Shown here one piece after another: positions 1 through 9,149 of a stretch of DNA of 64,000 bases; positions within the stretch are counted from its first letter, which is position 1; each line of letters starts with the position of its first letter. This DNA is from Comamonas badia DSM 17552 (GTDB taxonomy: Bacteria > Pseudomonadota > Gammaproteobacteria > Burkholderiales > Burkholderiaceae_C). The notes below the pieces were generated by a model. It saw only the letters and a list, made by a program, of their open reading frames with translations. It did not search any database and was not told the origin of the DNA. A program made the position numbers and the translations under genes. The stretch covers positions 1 through 64,000 of the forward strand of contig NZ_AXVM01000008.1 of assembly GCF_000484635.1 (NCBI RefSeq). The letters run 5' to 3'.

Positions 1-63
1 CGACTTGCATGTGTAAGGCATGCCGCCAGCGTTCAATCTGAGCCAGGATCAAACTCTTCAGTT
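1..63 (-). rRNA. rrs: 16S ribosomal RNA, 5' end (partial)
   Basis: Read on the minus strand, this carries the near-universal bacterial 16S start AGAGTTTGATCCTGG followed by the conserved first helix up to ACATGCAAGTCG at base 1. The mature 5' end should lie near base 62-63. The gene runs off the left edge, so only about 60 of roughly 1,530 bases are present. The rest of the rRNA operon lies outside the window. Confidence 0.97.
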
Positions 64-322
64 CGATCTTGTTAAATTTAAGGTCTTGCGACCTCACTCA
101 TAAAAACGGAATTGAAGTGAACTTCACTTCTATCTCCATGAGCGTTTGTTTCAGACCCATCCCAAAGGACGAGCCCAGCAGGCACTCACCAGGAGCACCA
201 CCAAACGCCCACGCTTATCGGCTGTAACTTGTTAACGATCCCTTCTCCCCCACAAAAACCCCACAGATCAAGTCCGGGAGCATCCCTTGCAAAGAAGCGC
301 TGCGATCAGCGAAGCCTTGCAT
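64..322 (-). other. 16S rRNA leader region
   Basis: This untranslated stretch lies between the rRNA promoter and the 16S 5' end, and I see no convincing ORF in it. It is AT-richer near the 16S gene and holds a perfect inverted repeat (GAAGTGAA / TTCACTTC, one-base centre) at 113-129. By analogy with other rRNA operons it probably carries the antitermination and RNase III processing signals, but I could not pick out a clear boxA. Confidence 0.6.
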
Positions 323-350
323 TGTATACCCGTTTTTACGAACCGCGCAA
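323..350 (-). promoter_or_regulatory. rRNA operon promoter (sigma-70 type)
   Basis: On the minus strand there is a -35-like TTGCGC (350-345), a 16-bp spacer and a -10-like TATACA (328-323). An AT-rich stretch lies just upstream, at the end of gshB, where an UP element would sit. The position about 260 bp ahead of the mature 16S end fits an rRNA promoter. Other promoters could exist further downstream in the leader. Confidence 0.6.
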
Positions 351-367
351 GAAGTTGAGGGGAAAAT

Positions 368-1318
368 TCAAAATGCCTTGATCGCCGCTTCCAGCGCATC
401 CTGGAACAGGGCGGCGACGTCGCAGCCGCTCTGCTCGGTGATTTCCTGAAAGCAGGTCGGGCTGGTGACGTTGATTTCCGTAATGTGCGTACCGATGATG
501 TCCAGACCGATCAACAACAATCCGCGCGGTGCGAGAGTGGGGCCCATCGCCTCGGCGGTAGCGCGATCAGCCGCAGTGAGTGGGCGCGCCTCTCCCCTGG
601 CGCCAGCCGCCAGGTTGCCTCGGATGTCGTTGCCCTGCGGCACTCGCGCGAGACAGTACGGTACTGGCTTGCCGCCGATGACCAGCACACGCTTGTCTCC
701 ATCGACGATCTCGGGTAAATAGCGTTGCACCATCACCGTCTGCGCACCGCCTTTGTTCAAGGTTTCAATAATGGAGCCGAGGTTCAAGCCATCTGCCTGG
801 ACGCGAAAGATGCCCATGCCGCCCATGCCGTCCAGGGGCTTCAGAATGATGTCGCGGTGCTCATCATGAAACCGCCGAATCTCCTGTGCCGAGCGTGTCA
901 CCAGCGTCGGAGCGATGAATTGGGGCCATTCCATGATGGCGAGTTTTTCAGGGTGATCGCGTAGCGCCGCGGGGCGATTGAAGACATGCGCCCCTTCACG
1001 CTCCGCCTGTTCAAGCAGATGCGTGGCATAGATGAATTCCGCATCGAACGGCGGGTCCTTGCGCATCAGTACGCCGTCGAAGTCCTTGAGTGCTGCGGTC
1101 TCCAGCGTCGTCTCGGTGAACCACTCGGGCCCACCGCCGCTGAGTTCAATCCACCGCACGCGCGCCTGCACCACGCCACCTCGCTGCCAGTGCAGGTCGC
1201 ACGGCTCGCAGGCCGCGATGCGATGCCCGCGTCGCTGGGCTTCGCGCATCATGGCGAAGGTCGTATCTTTGTAAATCTTGAAATGCTCGAGTGGATCGGC
1301 AACGTAAAGCAAGTTCAT
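368..1318 (-). CDS. gshB: Glutathione synthase
   Basis: A 316-residue protein, the usual GshB length. It catalyses the second step of glutathione synthesis, joining gamma-glutamylcysteine and glycine with ATP in the cytoplasm. The start at 1318 (MNLLYVADPLEHF) is preferred over an upstream ATG because it matches the family N-terminus, where a short hydrophobic strand precedes the conserved K-D-T-T-F motif. An ATP-grasp core is visible around residue 150 (ILKPLDGMGGMGIF), and the C-terminal INVTSPTC segment is typical. It is the last gene of a minus-strand run, 11 bp after benE, and its stop lies about 20 bp before the rRNA promoter. The first pathway gene, gshA, is about 5 kb upstream in the same run. 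Confidence 0.95.
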   Translation of the reverse strand: MNLLYVADPLEHFKIYKDTTFAMMREAQRRGHRIAACEPCDLHWQRGGVVQARVRWIELSGGGPEWFTETTLETAALKDFDGVLMRKDPPFDAEFIYATHLLEQAEREGAHVFNRPAALRDHPEKLAIMEWPQFIAPTLVTRSAQEIRRFHDEHRDIILKPLDGMGGMGIFRVQADGLNLGSIIETLNKGGAQTVMVQRYLPEIVDGDKRVLVIGGKPVPYCLARVPQGNDIRGNLAAGARGEARPLTAADRATAEAMGPTLAPRGLLLIGLDIIGTHITEINVTSPTCFQEITEQSGCDVAALFQDALEAAIKAF

Positions 1319-1329
1319 GGTGCAAGTTC

Positions 1330-2514
1330 TCAAGAGCGTACGGCAGTACGCGGTCGCCCATACTGTTGCACAAACAGCGCCGCACTGCCCGCAACCACGC
1401 CCCAGAACGCGGAGCCGATGCCGGCAAGGGCAACGCCAGAGGCAGTGACCAGAAAGGTGATGAGCGCTGGCTCGCGATGCACCTCGTCCCGCAGCGCGGC
1501 GACCAACCCGCCGCCTATGGTGGAAAGCAGCGCCAGTCCGGCGATGGCCGCCACCAACTCCTTGGGAAAGGCGATCAGCAAACCAGCAACGGCGGCGCCA
1601 AACAGGCCGACCAGCACGTAAAGCAGGCCATTGATGACAGCCGCCGCATACCGGCGCCCCGGATCAGGGTGCGCCTCAGGCCCCATGCAGATGGCGGCCG
1701 TAATGGCCGCCAGGTTCAAGGCATAGCCGCCAAACGGCGCAAGTACCAGGGTGGCGAGGCCGGTCATGCTGATGATGCGGCTGATCGGCATCTGGTAGCC
1801 AGTCGCGCGAATGACCGCCACGCCGGGCATGTTCTGCGAGGCCATGGTGACGACAAACAGCGGCAGCGCCACACTCACTGCCGCCTGCCAGGTAAAGCGC
1901 GGCGTCGTCCAGACGGGCACCGCCCAATCCCACGCCACCTTTGACCAGGCGATGCCGCCCTGAGCCGCAGCCACTGCGACAGCCACCAGCAAGGTGAGCG
2001 GCACCGCATAGCGCGGCAGCCAGCGTTTGCTCAGCAGGTATGTCGTCAGCATCGCCAGCACCAGCAGTGGCGCGGCCTGCACGGCACTGAAAGCGGCCAT
2101 GCCAAAGTTCACCAGCACGCCCGCGAGAAGCCCCGCTGCGATGGCCATCGGAATTCGGTTCATCACGCGTTCAAACCATCCGGTGGCGCCCACCAAGACA
2201 ACCATCAGCGCGGACACCATGAAGGCCCCCGTGGCCTGCGCCAGATCAAAGCCCAGGCCGGCACTGGCGAGCACCGCCGCACCGGGCGTGCTCCAGGCGA
2301 TCATCACCGGCTTGCGCAGGATGAGCGAAGGGATGGCGGTGGCAAGGCCCATCCCCAAGCCCAGCGCCCACATCCACGAGGCGATCACGGCCTCGGATGC
2401 GCCAAAGGCCTGTGCGGCCTGGAACACCAGCGCCACCGAACTGGTGAAGCCCACCAATGTGGCGACAAAGCCTGCGCTCGCCGCCGAAAAGCTCACGTCA
2501 CGGAAAAATTGCAT
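1330..2514 (-). CDS. benE: Benzoate/H+ symporter family transporter
   Basis: About 394 residues, nearly all hydrophobic, consistent with 10-12 membrane segments of the BenE family. The start at 2514 (MQFFRDVSFSAASAGFVATLVGFTSS) is chosen because the longer frame overlaps the upstream kup 3' end and lacks family similarity. Conserved features include the N-terminal GFVATLVGFTSSVALVFQAAQAFGA region and the WSTPGAAVL motif near residue 75. Family members move benzoate or other aromatic acids inward. No benzoate catabolic gene is adjacent, so the substrate is unproven. It lies between kup and gshB, probably as a passenger in the run. Confidence 0.88.
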   Translation of the reverse strand: MQFFRDVSFSAASAGFVATLVGFTSSVALVFQAAQAFGASEAVIASWMWALGLGMGLATAIPSLILRKPVMIAWSTPGAAVLASAGLGFDLAQATGAFMVSALMVVLVGATGWFERVMNRIPMAIAAGLLAGVLVNFGMAAFSAVQAAPLLVLAMLTTYLLSKRWLPRYAVPLTLLVAVAVAAAQGGIAWSKVAWDWAVPVWTTPRFTWQAAVSVALPLFVVTMASQNMPGVAVIRATGYQMPISRIISMTGLATLVLAPFGGYALNLAAITAAICMGPEAHPDPGRRYAAAVINGLLYVLVGLFGAAVAGLLIAFPKELVAAIAGLALLSTIGGGLVAALRDEVHREPALITFLVTASGVALAGIGSAFWGVVAGSAALFVQQYGRPRTAVRS

Positions 2515-2536
2515 TTGAAGATTGTGACCAACACCG

Positions 2537-4426
2537 TCAGATTTCGATCTGGGCGCCGAGCTCGACCACAGCATTGCCCGGGAGGTTCAGGAACTGCACC
2601 GTCGCGGTCGAGCCCATCTGCCGCATGGCGGCGAACAGCTTTTCGCGCCACGGCGCCATGGCGCCGCCGGCGTGCGGCAGCACGATGGCGTGCGACAGAA
2701 AGTAACTGGTGGTCATGGGGTCGAGCGCGCAGCCCTGCGTGCGCAGCAGTTCCAGCGCCGCCGGAATGTCGAAATCGTTCTTGAAGCCGTAGTTCACGCT
2801 CACCTGCCAGCAGTCGTGCCCCAGCGCCTGCGCGCGCACGCGCTCATCGAGCCCGATCCACGGCACTTCGTGGCTCACGACGGTGACGAACAGCATGCGC
2901 TCGTGCAGCACCTGAAAGTGCTTGAGGCTGTGCATCAGCGCGGCGGGCGCAACGCCGGCCACCGGCGCCATGAACACTGCCGTGCGCGCCACGCGCGGCG
3001 GCGGGGCGATGAAGACGGCGTCGAGGAAGGACTGAAGATCGATCGATTGCGCGCGCATGCGCTGGCCCAGCAGCTCATGGCCGCGCTTCCAGGTGGACAT
3101 CACGACGTAGATCAGCCCGGCGATCAGCAGCGGGAACCAGCCGCCGTCCACCACCTTGAGCGCGTTGGAGCTGAAGAACACCAGGTCGATGGCGAGGAAG
3201 AACACCGTCGCGCCCACGGCCAATGGCGCCCACAGGCGCCAGCCCTGGCGGATCACGAGATAGGTGAGCAGCGTGGTCATCACCATCAACAGGCTCACGG
3301 CGATGCCGTAGGCCGCCGCCAGGTTGTCCGAGCTGCGAAACAGGCCGACCGCCAGCACCACGCCGGCGAGCAGCAGCCAGTTGGTGATGCCCACATACAC
3401 CTGCCCAAGCTCGCGCAGCGAGGTGTGCACGATCACCATGCGCGGCAGAAAGCCGAGTTGGATCGCCTGCTTGGTGGCCGAGAACGCGCCCGAAATCAGC
3501 GCCTGCGAGGCAATCACGGTGGCCGCGGTGGCCAGCACCACCAGGGCGATCAGGACCCACGGCGGCGCCAGGCGGTAGAACGGGTTTTCAATGGCCGCCG
3601 CGTCGTGCAGCACCAGCGCGCCCTGGCCGAGGTAGTTGAGCATCAGCGCCGGCATGATGAGCACGAACCAGGCCAGGCGGATCGGCCGCTTGCCGAAGTG
3701 GCCCATGTCGGCGTATAGCGCCTCCGCGCCCGTCAGACACAGGAACACGGCGCCCAGGGTGATGAAGGCGATCTTCAGGTTGGCCGCTGCAAAAGTGAGC
3801 GCATGCAGCGGCGACAGCGCCGACAGTACCTGTGGGTGCGCCCACACCTGGCGCGCGCCAAGCCCGCCGATCACGACGAACCACAGCACCATCAACGGCC
3901 CGAACAGGTGGCCGATCTGGCCCGTGCCGCGACGCTGCGCCATGAACAGCAGCACCAGCACCGCGAGCGTGATCGGGATCACGTAGGGCCTGGCCGCCGG
4001 GGTGGCGATCTCCAGGCCCTCGACCGCCGACAGCACCGAGATCGCCGGTGTGATGACGCCATCGCCAAAGAACAGCGCGACGCCGAACATGCCAAGCACC
4101 GTCACGCCGGCGCGCAGGCGCGGGCCCTGGCCGGCCGCATCGGCCGCGCGCGAGGCCAGCGCCAGCAGCGCCATCATGCCGCCCTCGCCATGGTTGTCGG
4201 CGCGCATCACCAGCGCCACGTACTTGAACGCCACGATGACGATCAGCGCCCAGATGAAGAGCGAGACCACGCCCAGCACCTGGGCCTCGGACAGCGGCGC
4301 GCCAGACGCGCCAAGCGCCGCCTTGAAGGCGTAGAGCACGCTGGTGCCGATGTCGCCGAAGACGATGCCGACGGCGCCGATGGACAGCGCCAGGGTGCCG
4401 GAGCGTCGTTCAGGGCGACCGGGCAT
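2537..4426 (-). CDS. kup: Low-affinity K+ uptake protein Kup (copy 1)
   Basis: A 629-residue inner-membrane transporter of the Kup/HAK/KT family, which imports K+ together with protons. The N-terminus has the signature [19 protein letters not shown]. About 12 hydrophobic segments fill the first 430 residues, and a soluble C-terminal domain ends in VVELGAQIEI. Its ATG directly follows the stop codon of the second kup (4427), so the two are almost certainly co-transcribed and translationally coupled. The paralogue is clearly related but diverged, so this is an old tandem duplication or a retained pair, not a recent copy. Confidence 0.95.
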   Translation of the reverse strand: MPGRPERRSGTLALSIGAVGIVFGDIGTSVLYAFKAALGASGAPLSEAQVLGVVSLFIWALIVIVAFKYVALVMRADNHGEGGMMALLALASRAADAAGQGPRLRAGVTVLGMFGVALFFGDGVITPAISVLSAVEGLEIATPAARPYVIPITLAVLVLLFMAQRRGTGQIGHLFGPLMVLWFVVIGGLGARQVWAHPQVLSALSPLHALTFAAANLKIAFITLGAVFLCLTGAEALYADMGHFGKRPIRLAWFVLIMPALMLNYLGQGALVLHDAAAIENPFYRLAPPWVLIALVVLATAATVIASQALISGAFSATKQAIQLGFLPRMVIVHTSLRELGQVYVGITNWLLLAGVVLAVGLFRSSDNLAAAYGIAVSLLMVMTTLLTYLVIRQGWRLWAPLAVGATVFFLAIDLVFFSSNALKVVDGGWFPLLIAGLIYVVMSTWKRGHELLGQRMRAQSIDLQSFLDAVFIAPPPRVARTAVFMAPVAGVAPAALMHSLKHFQVLHERMLFVTVVSHEVPWIGLDERVRAQALGHDCWQVSVNYGFKNDFDIPAALELLRTQGCALDPMTTSYFLSHAIVLPHAGGAMAPWREKLFAAMRQMGSTATVQFLNLPGNAVVELGAQIEI

Positions 4427-6298
4427 TCAGATCTCCACTTTCGATCCCAGTTCGACCACGGCATTGCTCGGCAGATTGAGGTATTCGGCCGCAGCCGTGG
4501 CGCTGTGGTGCATGTAGGCGAAAAGCTTTTCCCGCCATGGCGCCAGACCGGTGGCGAGGCCCGGCGCGACGATGTGGCGCGACAGAAAATAGCTGGTACT
4601 CATGGGATCGAGATTGACGCCGCGCCCTGCCAGCAGGCCAAGTGCCTTGGGCAAGTCAGGATCGTTCTTGAAGCCGTAGTGCAGCACCACGCGCCAGCAA
4701 TCATGGCCCAGCGCCTCGATCTGCACACGCTTCTCCATGCCGATCCACGGCACCTCATGCTGGTGCACGCTCACAAACAGGTTCTGCTCGTGCAGCACCT
4801 TGTTGTGCTTGAGGTTGTGCAGCAAGGCATTGGGCACGATGGCAGGGTCGGCGCAGAGAAACACCGCCGTGCCCTCCACCCGCGTGGGTGGCGCGACAAA
4901 CAGCGATTCAAGAAAATCCTCCAGCGTCAGCGCGGTGGCCTGCAACGCGCGGCGCAGCAGTTCCAGACCGTCGCGCCAGGTAATCATCAGCATGAAGACG
5001 GTGCCCGCGATCGCCAGCGGAAACCAGCCGCCGTGCAGGAGCTTGAGCAGGTTGGAGCTCCAGAACAACAGATCGACCGTGAGAAACAGCCCGGTGACCG
5101 CCAGCGTCAGAACCAGCGACATCTTCCAGGCGTAGCGCACCACGAAAAAGGTCAGCACCGTGGTGATCAGCATGTCCGTCGTCACCGCGATGCCGTAGGC
5201 CGCCGCCAGGTTGTTGGACGAGCGGAACATCGCCACCGCCAGCACGATCATCGCGAACAGCCCCCAGTTGACCAGCGGCATGTAAATCTGCCCGAGGTTG
5301 CGCACGCTGGTGTGATCCATCTTCAGGTGCGGCAGAAAACCCAGCTGGATCACCTGCTTGGTCACGCTGAACGCGCCCGATATCAAGGCCTGCGAGGCGA
5401 TCACCGCGGCGGCTGTCGCCAGCACCACCAGCGGCAGCGTGACCCAGGCGGGCGCCAGATGGAAGAAGGGGTTGTCCACCACCGCCTTGCCGCGTGCCAG
5501 CAGCAGCGCGCCCTGTCCGAAATAGTTGAGCACCAGCGCCGGCATCGCGATCCAGAACCAGGCCAGGCGGATCGGACGCCGGCCGAAATGCCCCATGTCG
5601 GCATACAGCGCCTCGCAGCCGGTGACGCACAGCACCACCGCCCCCAGAATGATGAAGGTCACCCCCGGCGCGTGCAGCGCGAACTTGAACGCATGGATGG
5701 GCAATACCGCCCAGAGCACCTGCGGGTGGTGCCAGATCTGCAGCACGCCCAGCAGCGCAATCACGGCAAACCACAGCAGCATCACCGGGCCGAAAAACCG
5801 CCCAATGCCTGCCGTGCCTTTTTTTTGCACCAGGAACAGCGCCAGCAGCACCAGCAGCGTGAGCTCGATCACATAGTCGCCCAGCGCCGGCGAAAAGACC
5901 TGCAGGCCTTCCATGGCGCCAAGCGTGGTGATGGCGGGCGTGATGACGCCATCACCGTAGAACAGACAGGTGCCAAAGATGCCCACCAGCAGCATGCGGC
6001 GGCGCAGCACGGGCTTGTCGGCCACCGCGCCCGATGCCAGCGTGAGCATCGCCACCAGGCCACCCTCGCCGTTGTTGTCGGCGCGCAGCACCAGCGCCAC
6101 GTATTTGACCGACACGACGATGGTCAAGGTCCAGAAAATCAGCGACAGCACGCCATACACGTTGCCCGGCGTGAACTGCACGTGGCCGCTGCCGAAGACC
6201 TCCTTGACGGTATAGAGCACGCTGGTGCCGATATCGCCAAACACCACGCCAATGGCGCCCACCATCAGCGTCGGCAGCGAGGAGCGCGAATCGGACAT
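4427..6298 (-). CDS. kup: Low-affinity K+ uptake protein Kup (copy 2)
   Basis: About 623 residues from the preferred start at 6298 ([17 protein letters not shown]); an in-frame ATG at 6328 would add 10 residues. It shows the Kup signature [20 protein letters not shown], the NNGEGG loop near residue 90, about 12 membrane segments and a cytoplasmic tail ending [10 protein letters not shown]. The role is K+/H+ symport into the cell. It is followed with no gap by the other kup copy. The upstream gene is gshA, and trkH/trkA lie further up, so four K+ transport genes share this strand. Confidence 0.95.
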   Translation of the reverse strand: MSDSRSSLPTLMVGAIGVVFGDIGTSVLYTVKEVFGSGHVQFTPGNVYGVLSLIFWTLTIVVSVKYVALVLRADNNGEGGLVAMLTLASGAVADKPVLRRRMLLVGIFGTCLFYGDGVITPAITTLGAMEGLQVFSPALGDYVIELTLLVLLALFLVQKKGTAGIGRFFGPVMLLWFAVIALLGVLQIWHHPQVLWAVLPIHAFKFALHAPGVTFIILGAVVLCVTGCEALYADMGHFGRRPIRLAWFWIAMPALVLNYFGQGALLLARGKAVVDNPFFHLAPAWVTLPLVVLATAAAVIASQALISGAFSVTKQVIQLGFLPHLKMDHTSVRNLGQIYMPLVNWGLFAMIVLAVAMFRSSNNLAAAYGIAVTTDMLITTVLTFFVVRYAWKMSLVLTLAVTGLFLTVDLLFWSSNLLKLLHGGWFPLAIAGTVFMLMITWRDGLELLRRALQATALTLEDFLESLFVAPPTRVEGTAVFLCADPAIVPNALLHNLKHNKVLHEQNLFVSVHQHEVPWIGMEKRVQIEALGHDCWRVVLHYGFKNDPDLPKALGLLAGRGVNLDPMSTSYFLSRHIVAPGLATGLAPWREKLFAYMHHSATAAAEYLNLPSNAVVELGSKVEI

Positions 6299-6351
6299 GC
6301 GGATGGACGCGAGGTGCGGGGGCGCCATTGTGCGCCCGAAAGGCCGGAGAC

Positions 6352-7620
6352 TCAGGCGAGTTCCTGCATCTCCGGGTCCGTGGCTTCGAGTTCGTAGCTC
6401 GCGGCAAGCATTGCCAGGCGCGCCACCACGCCATACATGTAGAACCGGTTGGGAGCGCTCGCGCCGGGACGCACGCCAGGCTGCGGCAGATGGGTGCTGT
6501 GCTCGAACGCCAGCGGCACGTAACAGGCGCCATGCACGCGCGCGCCTTCGGCCGTGTCCGGCTGGGCATGCACGCGATAGACGCCGCCGACAACGTAGCG
6601 GTCCATGGTGTAGACTACCGGCTCGGCCACGGCCTCGTGCACGCGCTCCTGCGTCAGCACCCCTTCCTGCACCAGCCAGTGCCCGCTTTGGGGCAGGCGC
6701 CCCTCGGCCGCCAGCACCTCGACGTCCCGGGCATCGCGCAACAACGCCACGCCGGCCTCGTCACTCGCATCATCGGCCTTGATGACGGCGAACGGCTTCT
6801 CATTGATGCCGTATTCCTTGTACTTGCGGCGCACCTTGGAGATGACCGTATCCACCGCTGCGCGCAACTGCTCCAGCTCCTTGCCTTTGCCCTTTGCGGC
6901 CTCGGCACTGGCGCTGATCGGATGGATCAGCCAGTGATCGATCCCCAGCATTTTGCCGAAACGCTTGCCCACCTCTTCATAGCTCTGAAAGTGCCGGCTG
7001 CGCCTGCGCACCGTCCAGCCCGCCTGCAGCGGTGGCAGCAGATACTGCTCGTACAGTTCTTCCAGGATGCCCGGCGCGCCCGCCGCCAGTTCGTTATTGA
7101 GCAGGATGGTGCAGGGGTCGAAATTTTTCAGCCCCACCCGCTTGCGCAGGCGCAGCGCAGGTTCCACCTGCACACTGGCGCCATCGGGCAGGTCGAAGCC
7201 TGCGGTCTTCTTCACTTCCGGGTCTATCGAGCCCACGCGCACGTTCAGCCCGGCCAGATTGAAAATGCGCTGCAGCTGCGCCACGTCGGCCAGATCGCCC
7301 GGCCCGCGCAAACCATTCTCCGGAATGATCAGGAGGTTGCGCGCCTCGGGGCAGATTTTCTCGATGGCCGCCATTGCCGCCTGCACCGCCAGCGGCAGCA
7401 TTTCCGGCGTGAGGTTGTGCCAGCCGTGCGGGAACAGGCTGGTGTCCACCGGCGCGAGCTTGAAGCCCGCGTTGCGCAGATCGACCGAGGTGTAGAACGG
7501 CGGCGTGTGCTCCATCCATTCAAGGCGGAACCAGCGCTCGATCGCGGGCATCGCATCGAGCATGCGCTGCTCCAGTTCATTGATCGGACCGGTCAGCGCG
7601 GTGATGAGGTGGGGGACCAT
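6352..7620 (-). CDS. gshA: Glutamate-cysteine ligase (short proteobacterial type)
   Basis: A 422-residue protein resembling the gamma-glutamylcysteine ligase family found in Acidithiobacillus and many betaproteobacteria, which is distinct from the E. coli-type enzyme. It would join glutamate and cysteine with ATP, the rate-limiting step of glutathione synthesis. Recognisable segments include the N-terminal [26 protein letters not shown], a central [14 protein letters not shown] region, and the C-terminal [19 protein letters not shown]. The start at 7620 ([12 protein letters not shown]) fits the family. It lies 47 bp downstream of trkH and about 50 bp upstream of the kup pair. Confidence 0.9.
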   Translation of the reverse strand: MVPHLITALTGPINELEQRMLDAMPAIERWFRLEWMEHTPPFYTSVDLRNAGFKLAPVDTSLFPHGWHNLTPEMLPLAVQAAMAAIEKICPEARNLLIIPENGLRGPGDLADVAQLQRIFNLAGLNVRVGSIDPEVKKTAGFDLPDGASVQVEPALRLRKRVGLKNFDPCTILLNNELAAGAPGILEELYEQYLLPPLQAGWTVRRRSRHFQSYEEVGKRFGKMLGIDHWLIHPISASAEAAKGKGKELEQLRAAVDTVISKVRRKYKEYGINEKPFAVIKADDASDEAGVALLRDARDVEVLAAEGRLPQSGHWLVQEGVLTQERVHEAVAEPVVYTMDRYVVGGVYRVHAQPDTAEGARVHGACYVPLAFEHSTHLPQPGVRPGASAPNRFYMYGVVARLAMLAASYELEATDPEMQELA

Positions 7621-7667
7621 GCGGGTATCTCGTCTCGTGGTTCAGCGCGGCATTGTAGAAAGCGGAT

Positions 7668-9134
7668 TCAGCGTCGCCAGAATGCCGGGGACAGCAGCGC
7701 CACGAAGCTCAGGATTTCCAGCCGCCCCAGCAGCATGCCCAGGGTGCAGATCCACACCTGAAAATCGCTCAGCTGGGTGTAGCTCAGATCCACACCCAGG
7801 GTGCCGGGCCCGGTGCCCGTGCAGTTCACGCTGGAGAGCACGATGGAGAACGCCGTCAGCGGGTCGACGTCGGTCAGCAGCAGCGCCATGCACAGCACGA
7901 TCACCGTCGCGCCATAGACCAGCATGAAGGCCAGCACCGAGAAGATCATGCGGTTGTCCACCACGCTGCCGCCCAGCACCACCGGCTGCATGGCGTGCGG
8001 ATGCACCAGGCGGCGCAGTTCGCGGCGGGCCTGCTTGACCAGAATCAGCATGCGCACCATCTTGATGCCGCCCCCCGTGGAGCCGGCACTGGTCGCCACG
8101 CCCGAGAGCAGCAGCAGGAACACCGGCACGAACACCGGCCAGTGCGGATAGTCCACACTCGCAAATCCCGTGGTGGTGGCCACCGAAACGGTGTGGAACA
8201 TGCCGTAGCGCAAGGCCTCCAGCGGCGCGTACACGCCCTTGACCCAGAGGATGAGCGAGACCAGCAGCCCGCCGCCCAGCAGCGCCAGCACCGTGGCGCG
8301 CGCCTCCGGATCGCGCCACAGCGCGAACCACTTGCGCTTGCGCAGCGCCACGAAGTACAGCGTGAAATTGCAGCTGGCCAGCACCATGAACAGCACCGCG
8401 ATGCCTTCCAGCAGCGGCGAGTTGAAGTACGCAAAGCTCGCGTCGTGCGGCGACAGCCCCCCCAGGCTCATGGTGGTGAACATGTGCATCAGTGCGTCCA
8501 TGGGTTTCATGCCGCCTGCCCAGAAGGCGAGTGCGCAGACGGTCGAGATGGCCAGGTACACGCTCCACATGCCGTTGGCCGTCTCGGTGATGCGCGGCGT
8601 GAGCTTGGTGTCCTTGATCGGCCCGGCGGCCTCGGCGCGGAACAACTGGCTGCCGCCCACGCCCAGCATGGGCAGCACCGCCATGGCCATGATGAGGATG
8701 CCCATGCCGCCGATCCACTGCAGAAAGGTGCGCCAGACATTGAGCGAGAGCGGCAAGCCATCCTGCCCTTCGATCACCGTCGCCCCCGTGGTCGTGAGCG
8801 CCGAGACCGCCTCGAAGTAAATGTGCGTGAACGACAGGGGTTTGCCGACATCCGCCAGTGCCAGCCATAGCGGCAGACTGGCCGCCAAGGGCAGCAGCAG
8901 CCAGGACAGCGTCACCAGGATGATGCCGTGGCGCGGCAGCATGTCCCGGTGCTGGCGCCGCAGCCACCACCACATCCCCGCGCCGACGGCCGCAATGAAC
9001 AAGCCGGAAACCGCGTAGATGCGCCACAGGCCGTCATCCCAGGCCAGCGAGATCCCCAGCGGCACCAGCAGCGCCGCGGAAAAAATGCACAACAGCATGC
9101 CCAGCACGCGCGCGACAAGGGCCAGATCCTTCAT
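7668..9134 (-). CDS. trkH: Trk system potassium uptake protein TrkH
   Basis: A 488-residue polytopic protein of the TrkH/KtrB superfamily, the membrane channel subunit that needs the TrkA gating protein. It shows the repeated pore-loop pattern, with TTTGATVIEG near residue 117, TTTGFASVDYP near 315 and SVNCTGTGPGTLG near 430. The gene starts 15 bp downstream of the trkA stop, so trkA-trkH form one unit. Length and start (MKDLALVARVLGMLL) match the family. Confidence 0.94.
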   Translation of the reverse strand: MKDLALVARVLGMLLCIFSAALLVPLGISLAWDDGLWRIYAVSGLFIAAVGAGMWWWLRRQHRDMLPRHGIILVTLSWLLLPLAASLPLWLALADVGKPLSFTHIYFEAVSALTTTGATVIEGQDGLPLSLNVWRTFLQWIGGMGILIMAMAVLPMLGVGGSQLFRAEAAGPIKDTKLTPRITETANGMWSVYLAISTVCALAFWAGGMKPMDALMHMFTTMSLGGLSPHDASFAYFNSPLLEGIAVLFMVLASCNFTLYFVALRKRKWFALWRDPEARATVLALLGGGLLVSLILWVKGVYAPLEALRYGMFHTVSVATTTGFASVDYPHWPVFVPVFLLLLSGVATSAGSTGGGIKMVRMLILVKQARRELRRLVHPHAMQPVVLGGSVVDNRMIFSVLAFMLVYGATVIVLCMALLLTDVDPLTAFSIVLSSVNCTGTGPGTLGVDLSYTQLSDFQVWICTLGMLLGRLEILSFVALLSPAFWRR

Positions 9135-9149
9135 GCTGGAGCGGGCCGG

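Noticed and set aside
3803-6397. A long plus-strand open frame of more than 800 codons across the two kup genes
   Set aside because: It is the complement of the kup genes. Its protein is His/Arg/Gln-rich with no family similarity, the usual artefact in high-GC DNA, while the minus-strand frames give clear Kup proteins.
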